Shown here: positions 1 through 10,600 of the stretch, piece after piece
Numbering within the stretch: the stretch's first letter is position 1
Layout of the letters: every line of letters begins with the position of its first letter
Translations under genes and position numbers: made by a program
Origin: Zelonia costaricensis
Taxonomy: Eukaryota > Euglenozoa > Kinetoplastea > Trypanosomatida > Trypanosomatidae
DNA: 64,000 nucleotides
Direction: 5' to 3'
NCBI GenBank assembly: GCA_030849075.1
Contig: JASAOO010003565.1
Span: 124,001-188,000, forward strand
Notes under the pieces: model-generated
Told to the model about the DNA's origin: nothing
The model's database searches: none
The model's input: the letters and a program-made list of their open reading frames with translations, nothing else

Positions 1-245
1 GGTGCCGGAGCACGACAGTGGAAGAGTCCGGAAGAGGCACAGAACAGATGGGAAAAGGCAAAAGCGGCGTGTTGCGTGTCGCGGGCACCGCTGGCAGCTA
101 CACGGGGGACGCACCGATCTCTTCACTCTGCGACCCGTCTGCTCCTCAGCCGCTTCGCCGCATGCCCCCACGATGACAAGCGCTCATGCACGGCCCGTCA
201 CAGCGCGTGGCAGCGTCACCGGCAGGGCCCCCTCTGCGCGCCAAC
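1..245. other. 3' flank of the WD-repeat gene, no gene seen
   Basis: This is the downstream flank of the large minus-strand gene that ends at 246. Short open frames here on both strands have no recognisable domain and look like by-products of the G/C-rich sequence. Confidence 0.6.
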
Positions 246-3200
246 TCACAACACGCCCTCGACGCGCCGCGTCACCGCCCGCTCCATCGCGAAGTCGAGG
301 AACTGCGCAAGCACCTTACGACTCTTCACAAGACCGCGCAGCACATCCGCCGCCTCGGCGTCCGTCGCGAACGCTCGCGCCGCATAAGCGCGCAGCACGA
401 GCAGCGCCGCGTCGAACGTGCCGCACGGCCCCTCGGGGGCTTCAAACGCAGCGAGCCCGTAGGACAGCGCCGCCGCCTCAGGCAGCATCCACCAGACGCA
501 CTCGGCGTTCGTCGTCACGTAGTCCATGGCGAGCACGATGCCGACCAGCATGGAGACCACCTCCTCCGCCACGGACTCGTTAAAGAGGTTCGGCAGAACG
601 TCGTCCGCAGTGGAAAGCAGCCCCTGCAGCAGCGGTAGCAGGGCGAAGCGGAAGACGCTGAAGCGGCGGTCGTCGTCGGTGTCGCCCTCGGCGCCTGACT
701 CGGCGTTCTCGACAATCACGGTCCACGACTCGTCCAGCACGCTCGTGGCAGAGCTGCGGGCGTCGCTGAACTGGAACACGTACACGCGGGCCCGCAGCAG
801 CTCCGCCAGCAGCGGCTCCAGCGCCGGCGGCGGCGACGGCGGCAGCGTGGCGCGGGCTGTGGGCCGGCCCCAGTGAGCGAGGCTGCCGAGTGGCGACGCG
901 CTCGACTGCGTGGACGACCACGCGGCGCCGCTGCTCGTGGGGGTGGGTCGGCACGGCGTCACGACGTCCTCGGCTGCAAAGTCGCTCGTTGCCGCGCCGC
1001 GGTCGGGGCGGAGGCGGCGGGGCGGCGTGCCCGGCGGTCCAGGCGGTCCAGGCGAGGCGGCGGCGGCCCCAAGCGACGGTGTGCCGGAGAGCTGCGACTC
1101 AAACGTCAGCCGCACCCGCGCGGCGCTGCCGTGCAGGGGGTCGCCCCCGTGGTGATCGCGATGCCGGCGGTGCTGCGTCGCCGCCCACGCCCGCCACGCC
1201 GTCCAGTACCCTCGCAGGGCCGAGACGCGGTGCAGCCGCTCCATCATGGCCGCCGTCGGCAGCGGTGCGCGGCCTCGGGCAAGGTGGCGCGCGCCGCGGG
1301 TACCACCGCGGTTACGGACTCCGCCGACCGCGCCACACAGCGCAAACCGCGTCAGGCCCTCCTCGCCCCGAAGACGACGCCGCTCGGCGAGGAGGTGCCA
1401 CCAGCGCACGTAGTACGCACCGCGGAGCCGCGCCGCGTGGGTGGCCTCAAGGCGCGAAGCCAGCACCCGCTCCGCCGTCAGCCGGGCCGCGCGCTGCCGC
1501 CGCATCTGGTGCGTGCGGTGATACAGCGTGTTGTGATCACGCCACAGCTGGAAGTACTGCCGCAGCTGCGAGAGAGCCCCGTAGTCCCCGAGCTCGCGAA
1601 TGACATGCGCGACGCTGCGGCCGACGTTGTCGCACATGGCGTAGTAGCGGCGTCGCTGCACCTGGCAGACGGTGGCCGCCTCGGTGCGGCAGAGCTGCAG
1701 CTGCCGCATCCACCGCCACAGCTGCGCCTCACGCGACCGCGCCGCGGCCTTGACGTCGGGCCGGCCATCCACGCACACGAGCGCCACGTCGCCGTGCCGC
1801 GGCGGGCTCGAGGATGCGCTGGAGTCGGCACGGCTCAGCCCAAGGTCGCTTCCGCTGTGCGACAGCGTGCGCGTCGCGGGTGCCGCACACAGGCGCGCAT
1901 CGCGACCACTGGTCGCGACGGCTGGCTCGACAAGGGACAGGGTGCGGTGGCAGGAGCGGCGCGGCGAACTGGCAGCAGCGACCACACCGCCGTGGCCGCT
2001 CGACTGCACGCCGTCAGCGGGTGCGGTGACGCTGCAGCTGAGCAGAAGGGCGCGCTGCGGCCGCCTCGCGAGGAGCGGGAGGAGCCCCGTGAGGTGGCTC
2101 GGTGGGAGGCCGCGCACCTCCTCGCCCCTTCCCCGCGTGACGCCGGACTCCTGCGGCCTGGACCACTCCTGCCCCGAGACGGGCGCGAGCAGCGCGTCCG
2201 CGGAGGGGTGGGACAGCCGGGCCACGATGGACTTGTCGTGTGTGGCGAACACGCAGGCGGCGCCGTCGGTCCGCGCAACCCAGAGCCGCCCGTTCCAGGC
2301 GTCGAGGAAGAGCTCCGAGACCGGCTGCACGTGCGTGTCGAGCAGGCGCCGGCAGAGGTGCAGGTCAAACGCGCCCATGCTCACCCGCTGCGACAGCGCC
2401 ACCTCCGCCACGGGCTCTGCGAAGCTGCCGCCGCAACGGGCGACGGCGTCGGTCAGTCCCCCGCGTCCCAGCCCCCCGTCCGTCTCCGCGCGCTGCCGAA
2501 AGAGGTCCCGCTCGTCGTCGTCCGGCAGCAGCCACTGCGGGGTGCAGCGCACCAGCGACACGGCGCCGTCAACGTCAACGTACACCTGCAGCTCCTGAAA
2601 CGCGAAAAAGAGCGCCTTTTCTTCGGTGAGCTCCTCGAACTGGTTCTCCAGCACCCGCGCGTCCATCTCCGCCTCGCTCGGACGATGATCCCAGGAGGCC
2701 ACGCGGCGGGACGGCCGCGAAATGCGCCGCAGCGTCGTGCAGATGCGGCCCGGGAGGTCGACCACCATCTCCGTGATCGCCGCCACACCCTCGCTGACGT
2801 GAATCTGGCACTTGGCCCCTTGCGTCGGCAACCCCGCGTCGGCCGACGCGCCGCCGGGCGCCACGCTGCCGGAGAGGGAGACGGACGTGCCGCGCTGCAC
2901 GCTCGCACGCGGGCGCAGACTTTTCTGCAGCTGCCCGGGCCGATGCCCCTCCACCACCCTGCTCGGCGACGTGCTCGGCCGCTGCGCCGAGCCGCGCGAC
3001 GGCGACGTGCTCTGCAGCGGCGACCGCGACATCGACACCGAGGCCACTTGCAGTGGGTTTCGCAGCCTGGCGGGACGCCGAACCTTGCCAGCCCCCGCAG
3101 GCGCGGCCCCGCTCCTGCCCGTGACGTGGGGGTGGTGGGCGGGTGAGGCCGCGGCGTCGTGCGCAGCGGTGTGGCGGTGCTGCGCGGCAGGCGACAGCAC

Positions 3201-5750
3201 TGGCGCGATGTGCGACCGGCGCGGTGGCGTCACCCCGGAAGCGGGGCCGTGCCCACCGCTGAGCCGCCCGCCCTCCGCCTCGGCGGCGTCGCGGTCCTCT
3301 GCACTGGTGCGGCCGGCGGAGGGCCGCTGGTGGCTCTTGCGGCCGGCAGCCGCCACCGCACCGCTGTCGCCCTCCGACTTGCGCGCCGCGCCGGTGGTTG
3401 CCGTGTTCGCAGAGAGCTCGGAAAGTCGCCCGCGGTTCTCGCGCGCCTCGGCGAGCCCGACGCCGCGGAAGCCGCGCCGACTCTTGGCGTCCCGCTCCGT
3501 CCGGCGCGTGCCGCTGCCGCTGCCCGCCTTGGAGGCCGCCGCGGCCCGCCGGCCCGTTTTGCACGAGGCCGGCGGAGGAGCGTCCTCCTGCTCGGGCAGG
3601 GACCCGTCGTCGCCGCCCCGGGCAGACCGACCGTCGCCCCGCGACGGCGTAGCCGAGAGGCTGGAGTAGTAGGAGGCGCCAAAGCTCGCGGGCCAGCCCG
3701 TCGGAGTGGCGGCGGCGTCGCTGTAGCGGTGCAGCTCCTCGTCAAGGTTCCAGACGTGCAAGACGCCCATGCAGTCCGCGGCGACGAGGAGGTTGACGCG
3801 CAGCGACTGGGTCGGTTCCTGGGCCAGTGGCGGCAGCATGTGCTCCAGCTCCCTCTCCACCCCCTGCATCTCCTCCTCCGTCAGCTCCAGCTCCACCCGC
3901 TGCGCCTCGCGCTGGTCAAAGCGGGTCTGCGCCTGCGTCAACTCCCGAGCCGGCACGCCGTCCCTGGCGCGTGGGGCGGTGCGCGCGTCGCGTGAGGTCA
4001 GACGGGCGTCACGGACCGCCGCGCTGTTGGCGCCGCCGGCAACGACCAGCGACGACACCCACCGCAGTGCCGTGAGGCCGGCAAAGCCGCCGCTGAGCTT
4101 CGCGACTGGCCGAACCTGGATGACGACGCAGCTGGAGCGCACCTGCATGTTCTGCAGCCCCGGCATCGACGAGCAGCAATCGAACGTGATGACGTCGTTG
4201 CCCAGCCCGGCGGGGGCGGAGGAGGTGGACGCGGCAGCGGAGGAGGCAACGCTGCCGCCCAGCGATACCGGTCCCGTCGCGACGCTGGACCGGTGCGCCG
4301 AGGGGCCGCGGCACGGGGTCGCACTCGCAGCGTTGTGCGCCTGCTGCGCGTGGCGCTGCTGTGCCACAGCGACCGCCTCGTACACCTGCCGCACGTCCCA
4401 CACCACGACGCTAGCGTCCGTCGCTGCAGTGCAGACGAGGGTGAGGTGCTGGCGCGACGACGGGTCGCCTACCACAGTCGCCGACGCCGCAGTCATGGCG
4501 CGTATGGCGTCGCTGACGCGGTTCGGCATGCCCCAGGTCGGCGCAGCGGTGCGCCCGTCGTCCTCGTCGCGGGGGGCGCAGACCGCGTCGTGGCAGGGGC
4601 TGCACACGATGGAGATGATAGCGCCGCCCTGGTGGCGCGGCAGCTCGAAGACGAGCTCGGCGGACGGCGCTTTGGCGAAGGACGGCGACGGCCCGGCGGC
4701 GCGGATGTGGTGGTGGTTCGCCGGCAGCAGCCGCACGGAGCCGTCCTGGAGGCCGCACCAGACATAGTCGGTCATGAGAAGCTGCGACGCTTTCAGCCGC
4801 AGCACGTCCTGCGGCCCGCGCACTGGAAGGACCTTTAGGTGCTGCGCCTCCACAAAGCCGCGGAACGGCGCGTGCTGCAGCGCCGTGACGGCGACGCGCA
4901 TTTTGGGGTCCAGCACGCGGAAGAGCCGGTGCCCCGTGGCGGCGTCGTGAATCACCACCTCGTTGTCGTAGCTGGAGCCGCCGACGCACCACGTCGTTGG
5001 CGACGGCACGAACGTCTCGCCGCACTGCTCGCGGTGGGCCCCGCGCACACCGTCCCTGGCCTCCTGCGCGGCGAGAGAGGCGGTGTCGTCGCACCACTCC
5101 GCTGCGGCGGCTGCCGCCCCGCTGCCGTCAGACGCGCACTGCTGCTCGCACACGTCATACGTGCTCGTCGGAGCGCGTGCGAGGAAGCGGCGGCGCAGCG
5201 CGTCCTGCACCTTGTCCAGGCTCGGCAGCGGGCGCACCACACACGCGTGTCGCAAGGTTGCCCGCGAGTTGAGCGGCGCGCTGAAATCGTGATAGATGGC
5301 AACGGTGTCGGCAGGCCGCAGCAGCCGGGCACGCAGTGCCGCGCACTCGCGCCGCCACGAGTCCGGGTTCTCGAAGACGGACGACGGGGGCAGGGCGATA
5401 AGGGCGCCAGCGGCTGAGGGGGACGGCGCACTCGCAGCGGTGTGGGAGGCAGCGAGGGTGGGGTGGGGGAGCTGAAGGCTTGCATCGACAAAGATGGCGC
5501 CCGAGAGCTCGGTGACAGGCCTGGTACGCCCGTTCGCCTTCCCCGGTGACACCGTCCGGCGCGGACTCATACTGAACGTCGGCAGCGAAAGATCATCTGC
5601 AAAGATGCGCACGTCCTCAGCGGCTGACGTCGGCCGCAGCGACTGCCGTTGCGGGGTGCCGCCGTGGCCGAACGAGGTGGGCGCCAACGGGGGCGAGGAG
5701 GGCGGCAGCGACGGCGCCACTGGGGGCCGCATCACACCAAAGCCGCGCAT
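246..5750 (-). CDS. Large WD-repeat protein with Sfi1-like Trp-rich helices, function unknown
   Basis: The 1834-residue protein has several degenerate WD-type blades. Examples are around residues 250-270 (GGSSYDNEVVIHD), 435-455 (TDASVVVWDVRQ), 655-675 (CMGVLHVWNLDEE) and 1145-1175 (WNGRLWVARTDG). A Ser/Ala/Arg-rich disordered stretch at about 680-1000 separates the first blades from the later part. Between about 1370 and 1530 there are three or more helices of the form aromatic-x-x-W-R (YFQLWRDH, YYVRWWHLLAERR, YWTAWRAWA). They recall the centrin-binding repeats of Sfi1-type proteins. The C-terminus is an acidic then helical segment with no family I recognise. A second Met lies six codons in (5732); 5750 is kept because a possible trans-splice acceptor sits just upstream. 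The role is unknown; a cytoskeletal or basal-body scaffold is only an inference from the domain mix. Confidence 0.85.
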   Translation of the reverse strand: MRGFGVMRPPVAPSLPPSSPPLAPTSFGHGGTPQRQSLRPTSAAEDVRIFADDLSLPTFSMSPRRTVSPGKANGRTRPVTELSGAIFVDASLQLPHPTLAASHTAASAPSPSAAGALIALPPSSVFENPDSWRRECAALRARLLRPADTVAIYHDFSAPLNSRATLRHACVVRPLPSLDKVQDALRRRFLARAPTSTYDVCEQQCASDGSGAAAAAAEWCDDTASLAAQEARDGVRGAHREQCGETFVPSPTTWCVGGSSYDNEVVIHDAATGHRLFRVLDPKMRVAVTALQHAPFRGFVEAQHLKVLPVRGPQDVLRLKASQLLMTDYVWCGLQDGSVRLLPANHHHIRAAGPSPSFAKAPSAELVFELPRHQGGAIISIVCSPCHDAVCAPRDEDDGRTAAPTWGMPNRVSDAIRAMTAASATVVGDPSSRQHLTLVCTAATDASVVVWDVRQVYEAVAVAQQRHAQQAHNAASATPCRGPSAHRSSVATGPVSLGGSVASSAAASTSSAPAGLGNDVITFDCCSSMPGLQNMQVRSSCVVIQVRPVAKLSGGFAGLTALRWVSSLVVAGGANSAAVRDARLTSRDARTAPRARDGVPARELTQAQTRFDQREAQRVELELTEEEMQGVERELEHMLPPLAQEPTQSLRVNLLVAADCMGVLHVWNLDEELHRYSDAAATPTGWPASFGASYYSSLSATPSRGDGRSARGGDDGSLPEQEDAPPPASCKTGRRAAAASKAGSGSGTRRTERDAKSRRGFRGVGLAEARENRGRLSELSANTATTGAARKSEGDSGAVAAAGRKSHQRPSAGRTSAEDRDAAEAEGGRLSGGHGPASGVTPPRRSHIAPVLSPAAQHRHTAAHDAAASPAHHPHVTGRSGAAPAGAGKVRRPARLRNPLQVASVSMSRSPLQSTSPSRGSAQRPSTSPSRVVEGHRPGQLQKSLRPRASVQRGTSVSLSGSVAPGGASADAGLPTQGAKCQIHVSEGVAAITEMVVDLPGRICTTLRRISRPSRRVASWDHRPSEAEMDARVLENQFEELTEEKALFFAFQELQVYVDVDGAVSLVRCTPQWLLPDDDERDLFRQRAETDGGLGRGGLTDAVARCGGSFAEPVAEVALSQRVSMGAFDLHLCRRLLDTHVQPVSELFLDAWNGRLWVARTDGAACVFATHDKSIVARLSHPSADALLAPVSGQEWSRPQESGVTRGRGEEVRGLPPSHLTGLLPLLARRPQRALLLSCSVTAPADGVQSSGHGGVVAAASSPRRSCHRTLSLVEPAVATSGRDARLCAAPATRTLSHSGSDLGLSRADSSASSSPPRHGDVALVCVDGRPDVKAAARSREAQLWRWMRQLQLCRTEAATVCQVQRRRYYAMCDNVGRSVAHVIRELGDYGALSQLRQYFQLWRDHNTLYHRTHQMRRQRAARLTAERVLASRLEATHAARLRGAYYVRWWHLLAERRRLRGEEGLTRFALCGAVGGVRNRGGTRGARHLARGRAPLPTAAMMERLHRVSALRGYWTAWRAWAATQHRRHRDHHGGDPLHGSAARVRLTFESQLSGTPSLGAAAASPGPPGPPGTPPRRLRPDRGAATSDFAAEDVVTPCRPTPTSSGAAWSSTQSSASPLGSLAHWGRPTARATLPPSPPPALEPLLAELLRARVYVFQFSDARSSATSVLDESWTVIVENAESGAEGDTDDDRRFSVFRFALLPLLQGLLSTADDVLPNLFNESVAEEVVSMLVGIVLAMDYVTTNAECVWWMLPEAAALSYGLAAFEAPEGPCGTFDAALLVLRAYAARAFATDAEAADVLRGLVKSRKVLAQFLDFAMERAVTRRVEGVL

Positions 5751-7663
5751 AGGCGGTCACTGGGAGGGGACAGGGAGGAGGGACGGCAGACCAGTGCCAA
5801 GCAGAGCGTTGCGTCGCTTTGCGGGGGACAAGCTGGAAGCACACGCACCGCAGCGTGAAACCTGCCCCGGCACGAAACACAGAGCAAGCAAAGAGGGAGA
5901 TCTAGCTCAGGTGATGTAACAGGGGATGGACACTCCGGAGGGAAGGTGGCGAAACACAGAAAATGTAAAGTGGCCACCCACAGGGACGCTGGGGAATCTG
6001 CGAAAGAACAAAAGGAAAAAAAAAAAAGAAGAGGTCGGGATCTAATGCGTTTACGCAACGCAAAACGTACAGGGTGAAGAAGGGGGGGTGAAGGGAAAGG
6101 AAAATGAAGAAAACCAGCAGTGCGGGACGGTGTCACTCTCCGGACAGGAGAGCGTGTGTACAGGTCTAGGTGCGGAACAACAAGCGCAAGACAGAAAAAA
6201 AAACGGGTGACAGTAGATGCGGCGAAGGGGCCCGCACGCTGCAGCGTAGATACGAGCCGGAGGCGCGGGAGGCTAGCAGGAAGGTCGGTAACGGCGCAGT
6301 GAGGTCGGGGGCTGACGCTGCGCGGATAGCGTGGGCAACAGGAGAAGAAAAAAAAGTGGGGACTTGAGCAAGTCGAGAGGAGTGCAGAAGTGGGTGCTTG
6401 GTGTTTTGTCAAGGACCACGGGATCCCGCGAACACGCGTTCGCCTCGCAGGCTTCGGTGAGACAGGTGGCGATGTGTTTGACTGGCACTCGCGGTTTTTT
6501 TGTTGTTTTTCGGCCAGTTCCTGCCTCGGTGTTGATCTGTGCGCAGGGGGTAGGGGAGCGGCGAGGTGCACTGCGGCGGGTCCTCCTGACCAGCGCACGA
6601 AAGGGAGTAAGGCACAGAAATGCGAAGCGGGAGAGGGGGTGTTGTGGTGGCGCGTCGAGTTGTTACACATGAGGCAGAGTGAGAAGCGATGAAGGTACCA
6701 AGTACACGGTTTAAGGCAAGCGACGCACCCAACACGACCGGAACGGAGGCGAGCGGGCTCGAAGACTGCCTGCCGCGCGCATCTAGGAACGGCTCGGCTG
6801 TGAGCACATCACGCGTGTCCGTTTTTTTGTTGTTGTTTGCGTTGCTCTCAAAAACCATCGAGGAGAGCTGTGGCCCTGAGCCGCCGGCATGTGGCGACTC
6901 TGAGATGCACCATTGCGAGCGAATTGCCCTTGTTTTCGTGGTTGTTGTTTTTGTTGTTGTTTTGGGGGTGGAGGCTTGTGGCTCCGTGTTCTCAGTTGTA
7001 AATGACACCATCTGGAAGCTGCGACGCTCCACCGTGCGGAGAAACACCTCCACCGCTCTCTGCTCGCCTTCACTCCTTTCCCCCTCCCCCCCACCGCCAC
7101 CACCACGCCTGACCCTCCAGTACCCCGCGCACCCGACTTGATCGCTAATGCCGTGGGGCAGTTGGGGGAGGAGGCAGCGGAGGGAAACCCCAAAATGAAC
7201 AGCAAGACAAGGGAGAGAGAGAGAGACAGAGTGCGTGCAGCGCGTTGAGGAACGCGAGGGCAACAAAGAGGCATCCGCAACAACAGCATGAGCGTGGCAG
7301 TGCGCGTCAGTGCGGCGCGTCTATGATGCCGGCGGCGCATGAGCCAACAAAGAAAAACAAACCGGCAAGGTGCCCCTCCTCAGCGACGTTGCTGACGAAG
7401 ACATCAAAACAGCGCGAGGCACCTTGCACGCTTCCTATGTCCGCTCTCTTCTGTTCTATCCTGCGGACTCTGAGTGTACGCTCCTGCCGTCGCTTGCCAG
7501 CATAGCTTCTATGCAGTGGCGCCCGCTCACAACCCACGTCAGCGCCGCCGCCTTCGCACTTACTTTACCGTTCCAACAGTGCGTTCTATCTTCTGTGGGT
7601 ACTCTCCCTTCCCTTCCCCTCCCCCCCCCAATGCGCCCCCGCGTCTGAGTCTCCCGACACGCT
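5751..7663. other. Intergenic region, about 1.9 kb
   Basis: This contains the 3' UTR of the cohesin-subunit gene and the 5' UTR of the WD-repeat gene. It is low-complexity, with A-rich and T-rich (GTT)n-like stretches near 6820-6970. Open frames on both strands here have erratic codon use and no recognisable domain. Confidence 0.6.
5760..5790 (-). promoter_or_regulatory. Candidate spliced-leader acceptor with polypyrimidine tract
   Basis: The + strand is purine-rich from 5762 to 5790, so the minus transcript has a C/T-rich tract followed by AG (bases 5761-5760). That would place the mRNA start about 9 nt before the ATG at 5750. Other AGs further upstream are possible. Confidence 0.4.
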
Positions 7664-10600
7664 TTATTCAAACTCCTCGGTGGCCACGAAAACCTCGTCG
7701 TTGTCCAGCCCATCCGCCATCGACGACAGCGCCGTCTCCTGCGTGCTCGGCACATTCACGACGGATCGGCTGGCACGGCTTGATGCCGCCGCTGCAGCGG
7801 CAGCCGCAGCGCCTGATGCGCTGGCCCCCTGCTGACTCATCACCACCTCCACGACGTCGTCCGCCTCCGACTGGCTCGCCACACCGGCGCGCACGTGCCA
7901 GCCGTCCGCTGTCACAACCCGGTTCGCAACTGAGATGCGCTGGCCGCGGCCGGCAGTGCGGGGCGCCGCTGACGACGCACTCGCAGCGGCGGCAGCGGCG
8001 CCGCTGAGGCCGCGCTCGCCATCGGGGAGGCCGCGCGCGATCGCGTCCAGCAGGCCTTCCTCATCGGCAAGCTCCGTCGCCCCTGCCAGCGCACGTGGCC
8101 GCTTCCCTGTACCGGCCGCCGACAGCGCAGACGTGGTGTCGTCCAGCTTCGCCGCGCGGCGCAGGGCTGCGACGAAGGTGCGGACGTACGGGTTGGTGGC
8201 CTCTGCGAATATTTCGCTCTGGCTCAGCTGGTCGCGTAGCACGTGCAGGGCGTCGGCAGGCCGCAGCCGTGCCGCGTATGGCGTGACGGCCTGCAGCAGT
8301 AGCGGGTCCGTCGACGCGGCAAACTCGGCGCCGAAGCGGACGACGGCGGGGCAGCACGCGTACCACCGGTCCGTGCCGGCGCCGCCGAAGTGCAGCGAGG
8401 AGAGCTTCAGGCCGGTCTGGCCCAGCGCCTCCACGGACACCGGCGTAGCGCCGACCTCGGCGCAGTGGTGGTAGCAGGCGAGCAGCACGTCCCGCTCGAG
8501 GAAGAAGCCGTCGTCGCCGAGGCGGTCGCGTAGAGCGTGGAAGAGGCTCTTGAAGGCGTCCGAGACCGCCTTGGACGGCGTCTGCGTCCACAGAGAGAGG
8601 AAAGATGCGGCTAGCACGCTGTCGAGGCGGCCCAGGAGGAACAGCCGCGCCACGCCCGCGGCAAGGCGAAGCTGCAGCGCCTCGGTGCGAGAGCAGAGCC
8701 GGCGCGCCGCCACGAGGCCGGCCAGCCCCGCCGACGCGGTCGGCTGCTGCTGCTGTGGCCGTTGGTGCTGCGCGGCGCGGTGATCGTGCACGTGCAGCTT
8801 GAGGGCCTCCTGTGCAGAGCGCAGCTCGGACGAGGTCTGCTCGTGCAGGCCGCGGAATAGCCGCAGCACCGTCTCCTGCTGAGCCTGGGCGAGGTCGAAG
8901 AGGGGTAGCGCGAGCAGGTCGCAGAGCTGCACAAACATCTCTGTCAGAGGGAGCAGCTCGGCCGGCGCGCCACTGGTCTGCAGGGCCTCCTCTGTCTCGA
9001 CCTGGTACTGCAGCACCGCCGCGATCACGTCCCGCGCCTCCGCCGCGAGCGCGTCGGCTGGGGCGGCCATGGCGACGGCCTCGGCACCCGCCTCGACAGC
9101 CGCCGAGCTGGCGGCCACCTGCCACAGCAGTCCTTGCAGGGCGGTGCTGACGACAAGCAGCGCAAGCGACGCGTCGACCGCGGCGGGTTGGGTGGAAAGC
9201 AACCCGACCGCTGCCGACCGCACGGCAGGCCAGTGCGCCTCGAGAGGGCAGAGTCCGGAGACGAGGTGCATGCGTGCCCACGCGTGAGTCGCGACATCCC
9301 TGTCGTCTGCGAGCCCGCCGCGCCGCCCTGGTGGCGCTCTCGTCGCGCGAGCGAGTTGGGCCGCCACGCTCTTGAGCAACTCTTGCACATGCGCCTGCGC
9401 CTCGTTTCGCAGGGGGTGCTCCGTGAAGGTGAGGTGGTGCCACGCCCGGACGAGGCTGGCGCGCCCCTCCTGCGACGTGCACGGCGACAGCAGCGTGGCC
9501 TTGCGCAGCTCGATCAGCAGCGCCGACAGGGCGGTGTGGTGGTGCTGCGAGGTGAAGCTGGACAGGTCCAGCGCCGCACACACCTCCGCCGCGGCGTGCA
9601 GCACGTCCTCGCTACCGCGGTGCACCTCCAAGATCGAGCACAGCGCCTGCGCCGCCTCCTCGCTTAGCCGCCGCACCAGTGCCTCCGCCTCCTCCCTCGC
9701 CGCGGGCGAGATCTTCTTGTTGCCCGCAACGGACGCCGCGGCGCCCGCCGGTGCTGCAGCAGCGTTGCCGCCGCGGCGGTCGTCCTTCGGCAGCGGCCCG
9801 AGCGTGAGGCGACCCTGCACCTTCAGCAGCAGCGCTGCCAGCAGCTGCAGTCCCACGACGGCGTCCAGCGGCTTGTCCGACTGCGCGGCCGCCAGCATCG
9901 GCGCGTACGCGGTGAGCAGCAGCGGCGGACGCTCCGGTGTCCAGACGGCGTCGACGAGGTAGCGCTCCGGCATGGCCTCGCGGTACTGCGTGCGGAGGGT
10001 GGCCGCGAAGGAGCAGAGCAGCTCCGTCGCCACGCTCACCTGCGCCGCCTCGCTCTCCTCGGCGGCGGTGCGGCAGTGGATGAACACCTTCAGCAGGATG
10101 CCGGCGGCGGCCCGGATGGTGGGCCGCTCATCGAAGAGGGTGAGCAGCACCTGGTCCACCTTCTCGTTGCTGAGCAGCTCGCTGCCCTCGGGCACGTCGC
10201 TGTCGCCGCGCACCATCATCGCGACAACACGGATGGCCAGCTCCGTGCACCGCACGTCCACGTCGTTGCTGAGCTCGACGAGGCGGCTTGTGAAGTACTG
10301 GAGAAAGAGATGCAGCCGGCTGTACGCGTCCGGGACGCGGGCGAGGGCCTGCAACACCGTGTCGAGCGCCTCGGCGCGCAGCTCGGGCCGCTTGTCGTGC
10401 AGCGGCATGCCGAGGTAGCGCAGGTACTTGTTCGTCATGAACTCGTCCGGGAACTCGAGAATCCAGCGTCGCAGCGCCTGGAAGCCGGCGAGGCGGATGT
10501 CCGGCGCGATGTCGCGCAGCCGCTGGTGCACGGCCTGCGAGAAGATGTGGTCGCGCCACTCCACCACGTCGTCGCGCTTGCGCTGCACTGCGGTGATGTC

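Noticed and set aside
873..3146. 757-codon open frame on the + strand
   Set aside because: Antisense to the WD-repeat gene; Arg/Ala/Gly-rich with no domain. It is an artefact of high G/C at third positions of the real gene.
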